Source: Thermoplasmatota archaeon (lineage in GTDB: Archaea; Thermoplasmatota; Thermoplasmata; GCA-020350865; JAUVCJ01). From it: a DNA stretch of 5,423 bases. The stretch covers positions 1 through 5,423 of the forward strand of contig JAUVCJ010000171.1 of the NCBI GenBank assembly GCA_030595765.1, in the 5' to 3' direction. Below, in pieces: positions 1 to 4,676 of this stretch (position 1 is its first letter; each line of letters starts with the position of its first letter). Position numbers and translations under genes: made by a program. The notes under the pieces are model-generated. The model ran no database searches, had not been told where the DNA came from, and saw only the letters and a program-made list of their open reading frames with translations.

Positions 1-19
1 CAACCCACCCACCCACCCA
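1..19. repeat. Short ACCC tandem repeat at the window edge
   Basis: Four units of the tetranucleotide ACCC/CCCA follow one another at the extreme left edge. No coding or RNA signal is attached to them. The run could be a simple-sequence tract in an intergenic region, and because it touches the window edge its full length is unknown. Confidence 0.55.
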
Positions 20-63
20 TCGGAATATGAGCTATTTTCGCTGAATAAAAACTCTTTTCTTTG

Positions 64-120
64 TAGCCCCGACACGAGGAAAGCGCAGAGATTGCATTGG
101 CTTTCCGAGGAAAGGGGCTA
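64..120 (-). other. Segment 1: 57-base structured element bounded by TAGCCCC/GGGGCTA
   Basis: The outer ends TAGCCCC (64-70) and GGGGCTA (114-120) can pair. Inside, GGAAAGC (78-84) and GCTTTCC (100-106) form a second 7-base-pair helix. The motif CGAGGAAAG occurs as a direct repeat at 75-83 and 106-114, so CTTTCC at 101-106 can pair with either copy and two alternative folds are possible. On the minus strand a TATA-like CTATATAAG sits about 25 bases ahead of the segment's first base. No C/D-box or other familiar RNA motif was found. It may be a small RNA, a repeat element or a tRNA-end-derived fragment. Confidence 0.4.
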
Positions 121-142
121 TTTTCGCTGGACAAATTCAAAT

Positions 143-151
143 CTTATATAG
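143..151 (-). promoter_or_regulatory. TATA-like box inside the spacer before segment 1
   Basis: The minus strand reads CTATATAAG here. The usual archaeal distance of about 25 bases would place a transcript start near 121, at the boundary of segment 1 (120). The box overlaps the TAGCCCC end of segment 2, so it may simply reflect the AT-rich spacer. Confidence 0.3.
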
Positions 152-265
152 CCCCGACCCCGCAGACGCACGAGCTTTGCGAGTCGTCAAGGGCTCAAGC
201 GGCAAAGCCGTTCTTCGTCCTTGGGCATCCAACCAATCTTTCCATGCCCTGCGGAACAGGGGCTA
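149..265 (-). other. Segment 2: 117-base element with nested complementary helices, candidate structured RNA
   Basis: The outer helix is TAGCCCC (149-155) with GGGGCTA (259-265). A second helix is CCGCAG (160-165) with CTGCGG (249-254). Inside these lie GACG (165-168) with CGTC (185-188), a tight CGGC/GCCG hairpin with an AAA loop (200-210), and GGGCAT (223-228) with ATGCCC (244-249). An alternative 7-base-pair helix joins GCTTTGC (174-180) to GCAAAGC (202-208), so two mutually exclusive folds are possible. The overall plan is a closed multibranch structure. Open frames run through it, but they have no ribosome-binding site or recognisable protein. It matches no known RNA family that I can name. 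Confidence 0.4.
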
Positions 266-304
266 TTTTCTTTGGCCCAATAGGTTAAAAAAGAAAATAG
301 CCCC
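259..304. repeat. 15-base-pair inverted repeat overlapping the tRNA 3' end
   Basis: Bases 259-273 are the perfect reverse complement of 290-304. The right arm includes the last seven bases of the tRNA-Gln gene (304 back to 298), and the left arm includes the end of segment 2. In RNA this would make a long hairpin with a 16-base loop, competing with the tRNA acceptor stem. It includes the T-rich stretch that probably ends tRNA transcription. Confidence 0.7.
287..297 (-). terminator. T-rich terminator directly after tRNA-Gln
   Basis: On the minus strand the tRNA is followed immediately by TTTTCTTTTTT. Archaeal RNA polymerase commonly terminates at such T-runs, and they are typical after tRNA genes. 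If it works efficiently, segments 1 and 2 would need their own promoter. Confidence 0.5.
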
Positions 305-369
305 GTCCAGATTCGAACTGGAGTCGACGGATCCAGAGTCCGCCATGATAACCGCTACACCACGGGGCT
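298..369 (-). tRNA. tRNA-Gln (anticodon CTG)
   Basis: The 72-base minus-strand sequence folds as a complete cloverleaf. The acceptor stem is AGCCCCG with CGGGGCT, followed by discriminator A73 at 298. The D arm contains the GG of the loop. The anticodon stem is GCGGA/TCCGT with loop CTCTGGA, giving anticodon CTG at 336-334 (reads codon CAG). The variable loop is four bases. The T arm is TCCAG/CTGGA with loop TTCGAAT. No CCA is encoded, since the next bases are TTT, and there is no intron. In most archaea this tRNA is charged with glutamate and then amidated by GatDE (family knowledge). The unusual point is its setting: both halves of its acceptor stem are repeated in the flanks and can form alternative hairpins. 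Confidence 0.95.
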
Positions 370-390
370 ATTGTGGGGCACAATAGCCCC
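364..390. repeat. Perfect 12-base-pair hairpin overlapping the tRNA 5' end
   Basis: GGGGCTATTGTG at 364-375 is exactly complementary to 379-390, with a GGG loop at 376-378. The left arm contains the first six bases of the tRNA gene (369 back to 364), and the right arm is the TAGCCCC end of the next segment. In a precursor transcript this helix would hold the tRNA 5' strand away from its normal 3' partner. There is no space here for a TATA box, so the tRNA promoter must lie further upstream. Confidence 0.8.
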
Positions 391-423
391 TACTCGTGAC
401 CTGAGGTCACTCGCACATGGCTA
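384..423 (-). other. Segment 3: 40-base hairpin element, pair of segment 4
   Basis: On the plus strand the element reads TAGCCCC, then TACTC, then a hairpin GTGACC/GGTCAC with loop TGA (396-410), then TCGCACATGGCTA. The flanks match segment 4 almost exactly, while the hairpin stem sequence is entirely different. The element lies upstream of tRNA-Gln in the tRNA's direction and would be in its leader if transcription starts near 484. Confidence 0.55.
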
Positions 424-435
424 TCGTGTTTGCGA

Positions 436-476
436 TAGCTACTACTCGGGAAACTAGTTTCCCTCGCACGTGGCTA
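436..476 (-). other. Segment 4: 41-base hairpin element, pair of segment 3
   Basis: On the plus strand it reads TAGCTAC, TACTC, then the perfect palindrome GGGAAACTAGTTTCCC (448-463), then TCGCACGTGGCTA. TACTC and TCGCAC(A/G)TGGCTA are shared with segment 3. The two segments are joined by a spacer that itself closes a hairpin: GCTATCG (420-426) pairs with CGATAGC (433-439). Changed stem sequence with kept pairing suggests that structure rather than sequence is conserved. Confidence 0.55.
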
Positions 477-505
477 CTGCAATTTTTGCCAATATCAGAG
501 GGAAT

Positions 506-513
506 ATATTAAA
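506..513 (-). promoter_or_regulatory. Candidate TATA box for the tRNA-Gln transcript
   Basis: The minus strand reads TTTAATAT (extended, TTTAATATATT). It is the best TATA-like sequence upstream of the tRNA. Standard archaeal spacing would put the transcript start near 484, about eight bases before segment 4 begins and about 115 bases before the tRNA. No closer TATA-like box is visible, because the intervening DNA is occupied by GC-rich hairpins. Confidence 0.5.
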
Positions 514-521
514 GTTGGTGT

Positions 522-535
522 GAAGAAGCTTCTTC
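522..535. repeat. Perfect 14-base palindrome near the candidate tRNA promoter
   Basis: GAAGAAGCTTCTTC is a perfect palindrome ending 9 bases upstream of the TATA-like box on the minus strand. It could be a binding site for a dimeric regulator, or it could be chance, since the sequence is of low complexity. Confidence 0.4.
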
Positions 536-553
536 TCCATTGATGTTAGATCT

Positions 554-577
554 TAGCTCACAAACAACATTGAGCTA
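554..577 (-). terminator. Inverted repeat immediately after the zinc-ribbon gene
   Basis: TAGCTCA (554-560) and TGAGCTA (571-577) form a 7-base-pair stem with a 10-base loop. The stem abuts the stop codon of the gene at 578. No T-run follows on the minus strand, so a role in intrinsic termination is uncertain. Protection or processing of the mRNA 3' end is also possible. It shows the same TAGC...GCTA ends as the array further left. Confidence 0.4.
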
Positions 578-1123
578 TCACTTTTTCTTTTTCTCTTTCT
601 TCCTTTTTTTGGTGCAAAACGGGCAGGCCTTCCATTCTTGAGCCATCATAGCGCCGCAACCAAGGCAGGTCACGATATCCTGCGATGGCTGGGCTGGAGG
701 TGGTGTTTGGGGCTGGGTAGCCGTGGTGCTGGCTCCTGATTTTCCAGTTACCTGATCCAGATATTGCCAGAACCTACCCATCAGGTCCTTTGCATCATCC
801 TCGTACTCGCCGTAGGATATGGCTCCGCCAACAAGCGCGGCCGGGAAGAATAAAACAGCTGCAGCCACCCCACCAATTAGCCCTTCATCGGTAACAGCGG
901 CTCTGAATGTCATGTCCACAATGGTATCGTCGCCACGCTGGTCCAGCCTGACATAGAACTCCCTGCGAAGGCCGATCTTCTGGTGGTAGCTCTGGCCATT
1001 GACCTGATACGGAGCGGACTGAGCCACATAAAATCCCTGGTTTGACCAGAAATTGCAAACATCCTTGTACACATCCTCACGCTTGATGCCGTTATAGATT
1101 CTGTAATCTCTCTTATCGAACAT
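578..1123 (-). CDS. Small zinc-ribbon membrane protein, function unknown
   Basis: The product has 181 residues and I do not recognise a characterised family. Residues 1-80 are a soluble region with alternating charged and hydrophobic residues that may form a small alpha/beta domain. Residues 82-103 are strongly hydrophobic and glycine/alanine-rich (LIGGVAAAVLFFPAALVGG), enough for one membrane helix or a short hairpin. A Thr/Pro/Gln-rich linker follows (about 132-148). Then comes a zinc ribbon with Cys153, Cys156, Cys167 and Cys170 (CxxC, ten residues, CxxC), and the protein ends in about ten mainly lysine residues. The start is the ATG at 1123, because GGTGAT lies five bases ahead of it; a TTG 36 bases further upstream has no such site. 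The lysine-rich tail suggests the zinc ribbon faces the cytoplasm or contacts nucleic acid or lipid head groups (inference). No clear TATA box was found upstream, so it may be read through from the kinase gene. Confidence 0.85.
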   Translation of the reverse strand: MFDKRDYRIYNGIKREDVYKDVCNFWSNQGFYVAQSAPYQVNGQSYHQKIGLRREFYVRLDQRGDDTIVDMTFRAAVTDEGLIGGVAAAVLFFPAALVGGAISYGEYEDDAKDLMGRFWQYLDQVTGKSGASTTATQPQTPPPAQPSQDIVTCLGCGAMMAQEWKACPFCTKKRKKEKKKK

Positions 1124-1126
1124 ATT

Positions 1127-1132
1127 ATCACC
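1127..1132 (-). promoter_or_regulatory. Ribosome-binding site that fixes the start of the zinc-ribbon gene
   Basis: GGTGAT on the minus strand, extended to AAGGTGAT, is complementary to the archaeal 16S rRNA 3' end. It lies three bases before ATG 1123, and this decides the start in favour of the 181-residue form. Confidence 0.75.
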
Positions 1133-1177
1133 TTCGTTGTTTTTGGAATTTTGCTTCAACTAGCCTTGCTTCAGATG

Positions 1178-1265
1178 GATTTGCTTTTACTGCATTATTA
1201 TTACTGGCTTTACTTCATATTGATTTGCTTTTGCTGGTATTGTTGTTACTGGTCTTACTTCAGCC
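1178..1265. repeat. Imperfect 44-base tandem repeat between the kinase and zinc-ribbon genes
   Basis: Two copies begin with GATTTGCTTTT at 1178 and 1222. They share the blocks TTACTGG and TTACTTCA, with about ten differences, several of them in a block of triplet-spaced TTA/TTG substitutions. A shortened third copy may lie at about 1145-1177 (TTTTGCTTCAACTAGCCTTGCTTCA). On the other side, the motif TTCAGCCTA occurs twice around 1258-1285 and overlaps the end of the kinase gene. All frames contain stops, so the stretch is probably non-coding. No TATA box was recognised in it. Confidence 0.6.
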
Positions 1266-1277
1266 TATCATATCGAT

Positions 1278-1775
1278 TCAGCCTAGCTTGTAGCCGATGT
1301 CTCTAAGGAATTTTCTGCGCCATGCAACGTCATCCTCGGTCTCGATGCCTTTGCTCCTCTCCCCATCAATTACGCCAACAATGCCACGGCCCCTCTCATT
1401 ATCCACAACCAGCACATCCAGGGGGTTGGCTGTAGCGCAATAAATGGTGCAGACCTCTGGTACACGTTTTATCGCGCCCAGAACATTCAGCGGGTATGCG
1501 CCCTTTAGGAATATGATGAATGAATGGCCAGCGCTGATCTTGAATGCGTTATCAGCTGCATATCTTTTCATCTCATCATCGTTGCCCTCAACTCTTACCA
1601 GGCAGTGTGCCGAGGCCTCACAGAATGCCAGTCCGAACTGGTACTTGTTTCCAGGCACGGCATTGACCATTGCCTCGTACAGATCCTCAGCGGTCTTTAT
1701 GAAGTGCGACATCCCCAATATCACGTTCACATCCGGATCGTCTGGCCTCTCTATCGAAATGCTTTGAATGTCCAT
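1278..1775 (-). CDS. Adenosine-specific kinase (COG1839/PF04008-type family)
   Basis: The 165-residue product matches the adenosine-specific kinase family along its whole length, as I remember it. Visible family blocks are GMSHFIKT (21-28), FGLAFCEAS (47-55), EGND (63-66), GHSFIIFLK (83-91), PEVC (106-109), ATANP (114-118), GRGIVGVIDG (129-138), KGIE (142-145) and the ending FLRDIGYKL. The family is small, soluble and cytoplasmic, and is best known from archaea and thermophilic bacteria. The function in the name, nucleoside/AMP binding and phosphorylation, rests mainly on structural work, so the true substrate is less certain than the family assignment. The ATG at 1775 was chosen: it gives the usual family start (MDIQSISIE...VNVILG), and a TATA-like box at 1805-1812 would start transcription near 1782, downstream of the alternative ATG at 1799. 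The mRNA would then have a leader of only about seven bases. Confidence 0.93.
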   Translation of the reverse strand: MDIQSISIERPDDPDVNVILGMSHFIKTAEDLYEAMVNAVPGNKYQFGLAFCEASAHCLVRVEGNDDEMKRYAADNAFKISAGHSFIIFLKGAYPLNVLGAIKRVPEVCTIYCATANPLDVLVVDNERGRGIVGVIDGERSKGIETEDDVAWRRKFLRDIGYKLG

Positions 1776-1804
1776 GAATATCCCTAACTCGAACGGCATC
1801 TGCG

Positions 1805-1812
1805 CTTATATG
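1805..1812 (-). promoter_or_regulatory. TATA-like box of the adenosine-specific kinase gene
   Basis: The minus strand reads CATATAAG, about 30 to 37 bases before ATG 1775. Archaeal spacing predicts a nearly leaderless transcript. The remaining 1813-1941 gap holds no further recognisable element and no T-run after the caspase-like gene. Confidence 0.5.
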
Positions 1813-1941
1813 AGTTATGGGTAGTAGTGTGCCCATCCTGCTTGGGTGATAGATAACGCCATAGCATCATGCCTTCGCCTGCATGCTGATGGCCACCGCA
1901 CAGTGCTCCAGAATTGGCCTTTGGCTATTGACACGATTAGC

Positions 1942-4521
1942 CTACAACATGAAGTAGCTGGAGTCTCCATCCTGCATCTCTGGATGCATCGAGGTCTCCC
2001 ATTCGGCTGCAACTGACACTGCCTGGGGTTGGGATGCAGCAAAGGCAGATTCGACATCGCCGTGTCTCTGTTTAAGTAATCCCCACTCAAGGAACCAGTA
2101 GGTCCATAGCCCATTCTTGTATCGGCCAGCATCAAGGGCCACCTCGTTAGCAGCACTTGCCTGTAAAATCATTCTACCTGGGCCTGCGGTCTCGTCCATC
2201 CCGCCTGACCGACAGGAGTCATAGAAGAAGAACATGTGATCCGAATCAAAGTCTGCGAAAAGGGTCTGAAGGTCGGTATCTAGCAATCCATTGCCGCCTC
2301 TTCCATCTGCATCTGCCGGGAATACCATTGAATGATCTCCAAAGTCTAGGTATCCGCCTTCACGCCAGGTACCACCATGGCCTGAGAACGTGAAAGCCAC
2401 ATGGTCGCCTGGACCCTCCAATTCCTTCATGGCATTGATGGCTGCTAGTATGTTCGAGAGGGTTGCTTCGTGATCCAGCAGCATGGTTACGGTATATCCC
2501 TGGTCTTCGAGATAGTCTTTCCAGTCCTCAGCATCGTCATCTGCATAGTTCAGGTCCTTTAGGCCGCCAGCTTCGGCTGCTGGCATGTAGTCAGAAACTC
2601 CAACCACTACTGCATACTTCTGGCCGCTGAGCACATTGACGAACATGGAGTCAGTAGTGCTATGGGCATCTGCATCTGTTGTTGTGAGAGTGACCTCATA
2701 TGTGCCTCGTGTTGAGTAGGTGTGGGTAGGGGTGGCGCCTGACCCGGTGGTATCATCGCCAAAGTCCCATTCGTAAGAAATGATGCCAACGTCATCTATG
2801 GAGCCAACGCCGTCGAACTGAACCGGGAGGCCGATCTTTTCGTTTGGAAGGTCAAGGCCTGCACTGGCAATGGGCCATCCACTACCACCGCTCAGAAGCA
2901 GGGTGAGGTTGTATTGGCCGGAGCCCGAATACGAATAAGGGTTGATGTAGTAGGTCTCAGCCTGGGTGACGGAGATATAGAGCACCTCCATGGGTGTAGT
3001 GTCATTGGCTAGGAATACAAAGTCATTGGCTCCAGTTCCTGAGGAATCATAAACGTACATGTCAAAGTCAGCCTTGGAGGGCACTTCCATCTTCAGGGTC
3101 AGGGTGTAGCCTGAGTCCAGGTCCACGGAGTAGTAGTCATTAGCATCGTTAAATCTGTCCAGTGTCTTTTCTATGGTGAGTGGAGAAGCTGGGTTGGCCA
3201 GTAGCTGGGCTGTCAGGTCTTCGGCATTGGCTATATCCTCTCCATCGGAATCATCTGCTGCAAGCGCGTTGCGAACCTGGACTGTCAGGGTATACATCCC
3301 AGACCCACGATAGGCGTGGACATTGATGTACCAGGTTCCAGCATCACGGATGGCGATGTTAAGAGATTCACCGCCCCAGACATTTGCTGAAGCACCCTCA
3401 TTGAAACCATCTCCTGCATTGAACCAGTCACCGCCGCCAGTACCAGTCTCATCATATATGTAAAGGTCAAAATCGCATTTGTTGGGTACTGTCAAGGTCG
3501 CTATTAGGTACTGGTTTGAATTGGCAGCTATCTTGTAGTAATCATCTTGGTCCATGTACTTCGAGGCAGTGCTTTGAACAGGTCGATTATTACCAATGGT
3601 CTCGGCCTGACCAATCACATCGTTATTGTCCACAGACACTACCTCAGTGCGAATGTCGATCTGAAGCTTATAGTCAGCTGAGCCCTTGTAGGCCTTGACC
3701 GCAAAGAAATAGCTGCCAGATTTCGTGGTCATGATGCTTATCTGCTCGTCGCTGGTGCCAAAGTAGTTGGATATTGCTATCTCTGTAGCAGAGGACGAGA
3801 CAGAATCATACAGAAATAGATCGAAGTCAGACCCATCCAGACTGGACAAGTTCCCTGTAAGGGCAACACCGTTATCAACATCCACTTTGAAGTAGTCCAG
3901 ACCGTCAGTGTGCTCGTCAACACTCCCAACAACGGTCTCACCGGATTTGACTATCTGGGCCTGAGTTGCGCTGTTATTAGGCTCGCTCTCAAGGATCTCT
4001 CCTTCCTCAAGGTTCAGTATGGGCAGGATGTACATGCCAGCCAGCACCATTATCACGATGGCGATAACGGCTCCAATGGCCTTTCCTTTGCCCTTCTTCT
4101 TCTTTTTGGGGCGTGCTCCGGCAGGTATTAGAGAAGCAGGAGCAGCAACTCTGGAAGGAGGATATTGTCTTGATGGAGTGGCGCCAGGCGGAGCCCTCTG
4201 GGTCTGGTATGATCTGGGTTGAGAAGGTCTCTGGCCTGATGGGCGCTGGGGTGAACCCTGATACTGTGATGAGCGTTGCTGTCCTGATGGAGGACGCTGG
4301 TAAGCAGGTTGCTGTCCTTGTGGTGGGCGCTGGTACTGCACAGCCTGCCTGGGTGGCGGGGGTTGATACTGTGGGCTTGCCCTGGGCGGAGGTGGTGGTG
4401 GTGCTGCCTGAGCACTTGGTGCTGGAGGCGGAGGAAGTTCAAGCTCCAGTGGGGAGCCACAGTATTGGCAGGTATTTCTATCAGCATCATTGTTACCTTT
4501 ACAAGTTGGACAAACGACCAT
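1942..4521 (-). CDS. Membrane-anchored caspase-like protein: zinc ribbon, three PPC domains, PKD, C14-type domain
   Basis: The product has 859 residues. An N-terminal zinc ribbon has Cys4, Cys7, Cys18 and Cys21. A Pro/Gln/Arg/Tyr-rich linker runs from about 30 to 128, with recurring YQ and RPP motifs. A lysine cluster (139-148) precedes one membrane helix (149-170), so by the positive-inside rule the N-terminus is cytoplasmic and the rest lies outside. Three domains resembling bacterial pre-peptidase C-terminal (PPC) domains follow at about 178-290, 300-416 and 424-543, each with a DYY/DYF and an FDLxxYD-like motif. A PKD domain at about 550-631 shows WDFGDD and HTYSTRGTYEVTL. The caspase-fold domain (about 634-830) has KYAVVVGVSDY, the DLNYADDDAEDWKDYL block, catalytic His715 in SGHGG and Cys770 in YDSCRSGG. 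Both catalytic residues are present, so it may be an active cysteine peptidase. Substrate and self-processing are unknown. The start is supported by GGTGAT and a TATA-like box. Confidence 0.93.
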   Translation of the reverse strand: MVVCPTCKGNNDADRNTCQYCGSPLELELPPPPAPSAQAAPPPPPPRASPQYQPPPPRQAVQYQRPPQGQQPAYQRPPSGQQRSSQYQGSPQRPSGQRPSQPRSYQTQRAPPGATPSRQYPPSRVAAPASLIPAGARPKKKKKGKGKAIGAVIAIVIMVLAGMYILPILNLEEGEILESEPNNSATQAQIVKSGETVVGSVDEHTDGLDYFKVDVDNGVALTGNLSSLDGSDFDLFLYDSVSSSATEIAISNYFGTSDEQISIMTTKSGSYFFAVKAYKGSADYKLQIDIRTEVVSVDNNDVIGQAETIGNNRPVQSTASKYMDQDDYYKIAANSNQYLIATLTVPNKCDFDLYIYDETGTGGGDWFNAGDGFNEGASANVWGGESLNIAIRDAGTWYINVHAYRGSGMYTLTVQVRNALAADDSDGEDIANAEDLTAQLLANPASPLTIEKTLDRFNDANDYYSVDLDSGYTLTLKMEVPSKADFDMYVYDSSGTGANDFVFLANDTTPMEVLYISVTQAETYYINPYSYSGSGQYNLTLLLSGGSGWPIASAGLDLPNEKIGLPVQFDGVGSIDDVGIISYEWDFGDDTTGSGATPTHTYSTRGTYEVTLTTTDADAHSTTDSMFVNVLSGQKYAVVVGVSDYMPAAEAGGLKDLNYADDDAEDWKDYLEDQGYTVTMLLDHEATLSNILAAINAMKELEGPGDHVAFTFSGHGGTWREGGYLDFGDHSMVFPADADGRGGNGLLDTDLQTLFADFDSDHMFFFYDSCRSGGMDETAGPGRMILQASAANEVALDAGRYKNGLWTYWFLEWGLLKQRHGDVESAFAASQPQAVSVAAEWETSMHPEMQDGDSSYFML

Positions 4522-4526
4522 TGGAC

Positions 4527-4532
4527 ATCACC
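4527..4532 (-). promoter_or_regulatory. Ribosome-binding site of the caspase-like gene
   Basis: GGTGAT (extended GGTGATG) on the minus strand lies five bases before ATG 4521. This supports the start and the inclusion of the N-terminal zinc ribbon. Confidence 0.75.
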
Positions 4533-4553
4533 AGAAAGGAATTAGAACCCGGA

Positions 4554-4561
4554 TACTTAAA
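4554..4561 (-). promoter_or_regulatory. TATA-like box of the caspase-like gene
   Basis: The minus strand reads TTTAAGTA, preceded by the purine-rich GAAAGCC that could serve as a TFB-recognition element. The predicted transcript start near 4533 leaves a leader of about 12 bases that just includes the ribosome-binding site. Confidence 0.5.
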
Positions 4562-4569
4562 GGCTTTCT

Positions 4570-4606
4570 GTAGCCACACCAATAACCCCAAGGCCTTCGA
4601 GGCTAC
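4570..4606. repeat. Inverted repeat next to the caspase-like gene promoter
   Basis: GTAGCC (4570-4575) and GGCTAC (4601-4606) are perfect reverse complements 25 bases apart. They end nine bases upstream of the TATA-like box on the minus strand. The interior contains a short CCT/AGG hairpin. The TAGCC...GGCTA ends resemble those of the array around tRNA-Gln. It could be a regulator-binding site or a stray copy of the same kind of element. Confidence 0.35.
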
Positions 4607-4676
4607 TAGGGAATAATACACTACTGGACAATATGATACGCCATGCCAATACCCAATAACAGGTTCACTTCAGCTC

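Larger units (their letters stand above)
28..476 (-). repeat. Array of TAGC...GCTA-bounded segments surrounding tRNA-Gln
   Basis: Reading the plus strand, TAGCCCC occurs at 64-70, 149-155, 298-304 and 384-390, and GGGGCTA at 114-120, 259-265 and 364-370. Shorter forms are TGAGCTA at 28-34, TAGC at 436-439 and GGCTA at 419-423 and 472-476. They alternate strictly, so the region divides into segments 64-120, 149-265, 298-370 (the tRNA), 384-423 and 436-476. The spacers between them are 28, 32, 13 and 12 bases long. Two left spacers begin with the same stretch, GCTATTTTCGCTG (31-43 and 117-129). Within each segment the two ends are complementary, as in a tRNA acceptor stem. The strand is given as minus because the tRNA and the candidate promoters point that way. 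What the non-tRNA segments do is unknown. Confidence 0.75.

Noticed and set aside
28..370. Integrated element with att sites at the tRNA gene
   Set aside because: The repeated acceptor ends would fit in principle, but the copies are only 7 to 10 bases and close together, no integrase is present, and no cargo genes lie between them. It is kept only as an alternative explanation.
97..386. Plus-strand open frames of 63 and 69 codons across the tRNA region
   Set aside because: They run through the structured segments and antisense to the tRNA. They lack ribosome-binding sites and show no recognisable protein features.
31..476. Possible CRISPR array
   Set aside because: The repeated ends are only 7 to 13 bases, the segments differ in length from 40 to 117 bases, and the units are inverted pairs rather than regular direct repeats with uniform spacers. 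No cas gene is visible.
384..476. Integron-type attC sites
   Set aside because: The twin hairpins have a conserved outside and a variable stem, but the integron core motifs (RYYYAAC / GTTRRRY) are absent and there is no integrase gene.
1124..1159. TTG at 1159 as the start of the zinc-ribbon gene
   Set aside because: It has no ribosome-binding site, while ATG 1123 has GGTGAT at proper distance. The extra 12 residues are polar and derive from the repeat region.
1444..1787. Plus-strand open frames inside the kinase gene
   Set aside because: The minus-strand frame is a full-length match to a known family, so these are antisense shadows.
1815..2156. A 113-codon minus-strand frame overlapping the end of the caspase-like gene
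   Set aside because: It overlaps the conserved caspase domain in another frame, extends into the gap, and has no motif or ribosome-binding site.
4113..4616. A 167-codon plus-strand open frame opposite the start of the caspase-like gene
   Set aside because: It is the shadow of the GC-rich Pro/Gln linker codons. The opposite frame has an exact zinc ribbon, linker, membrane helix and ribosome-binding site.
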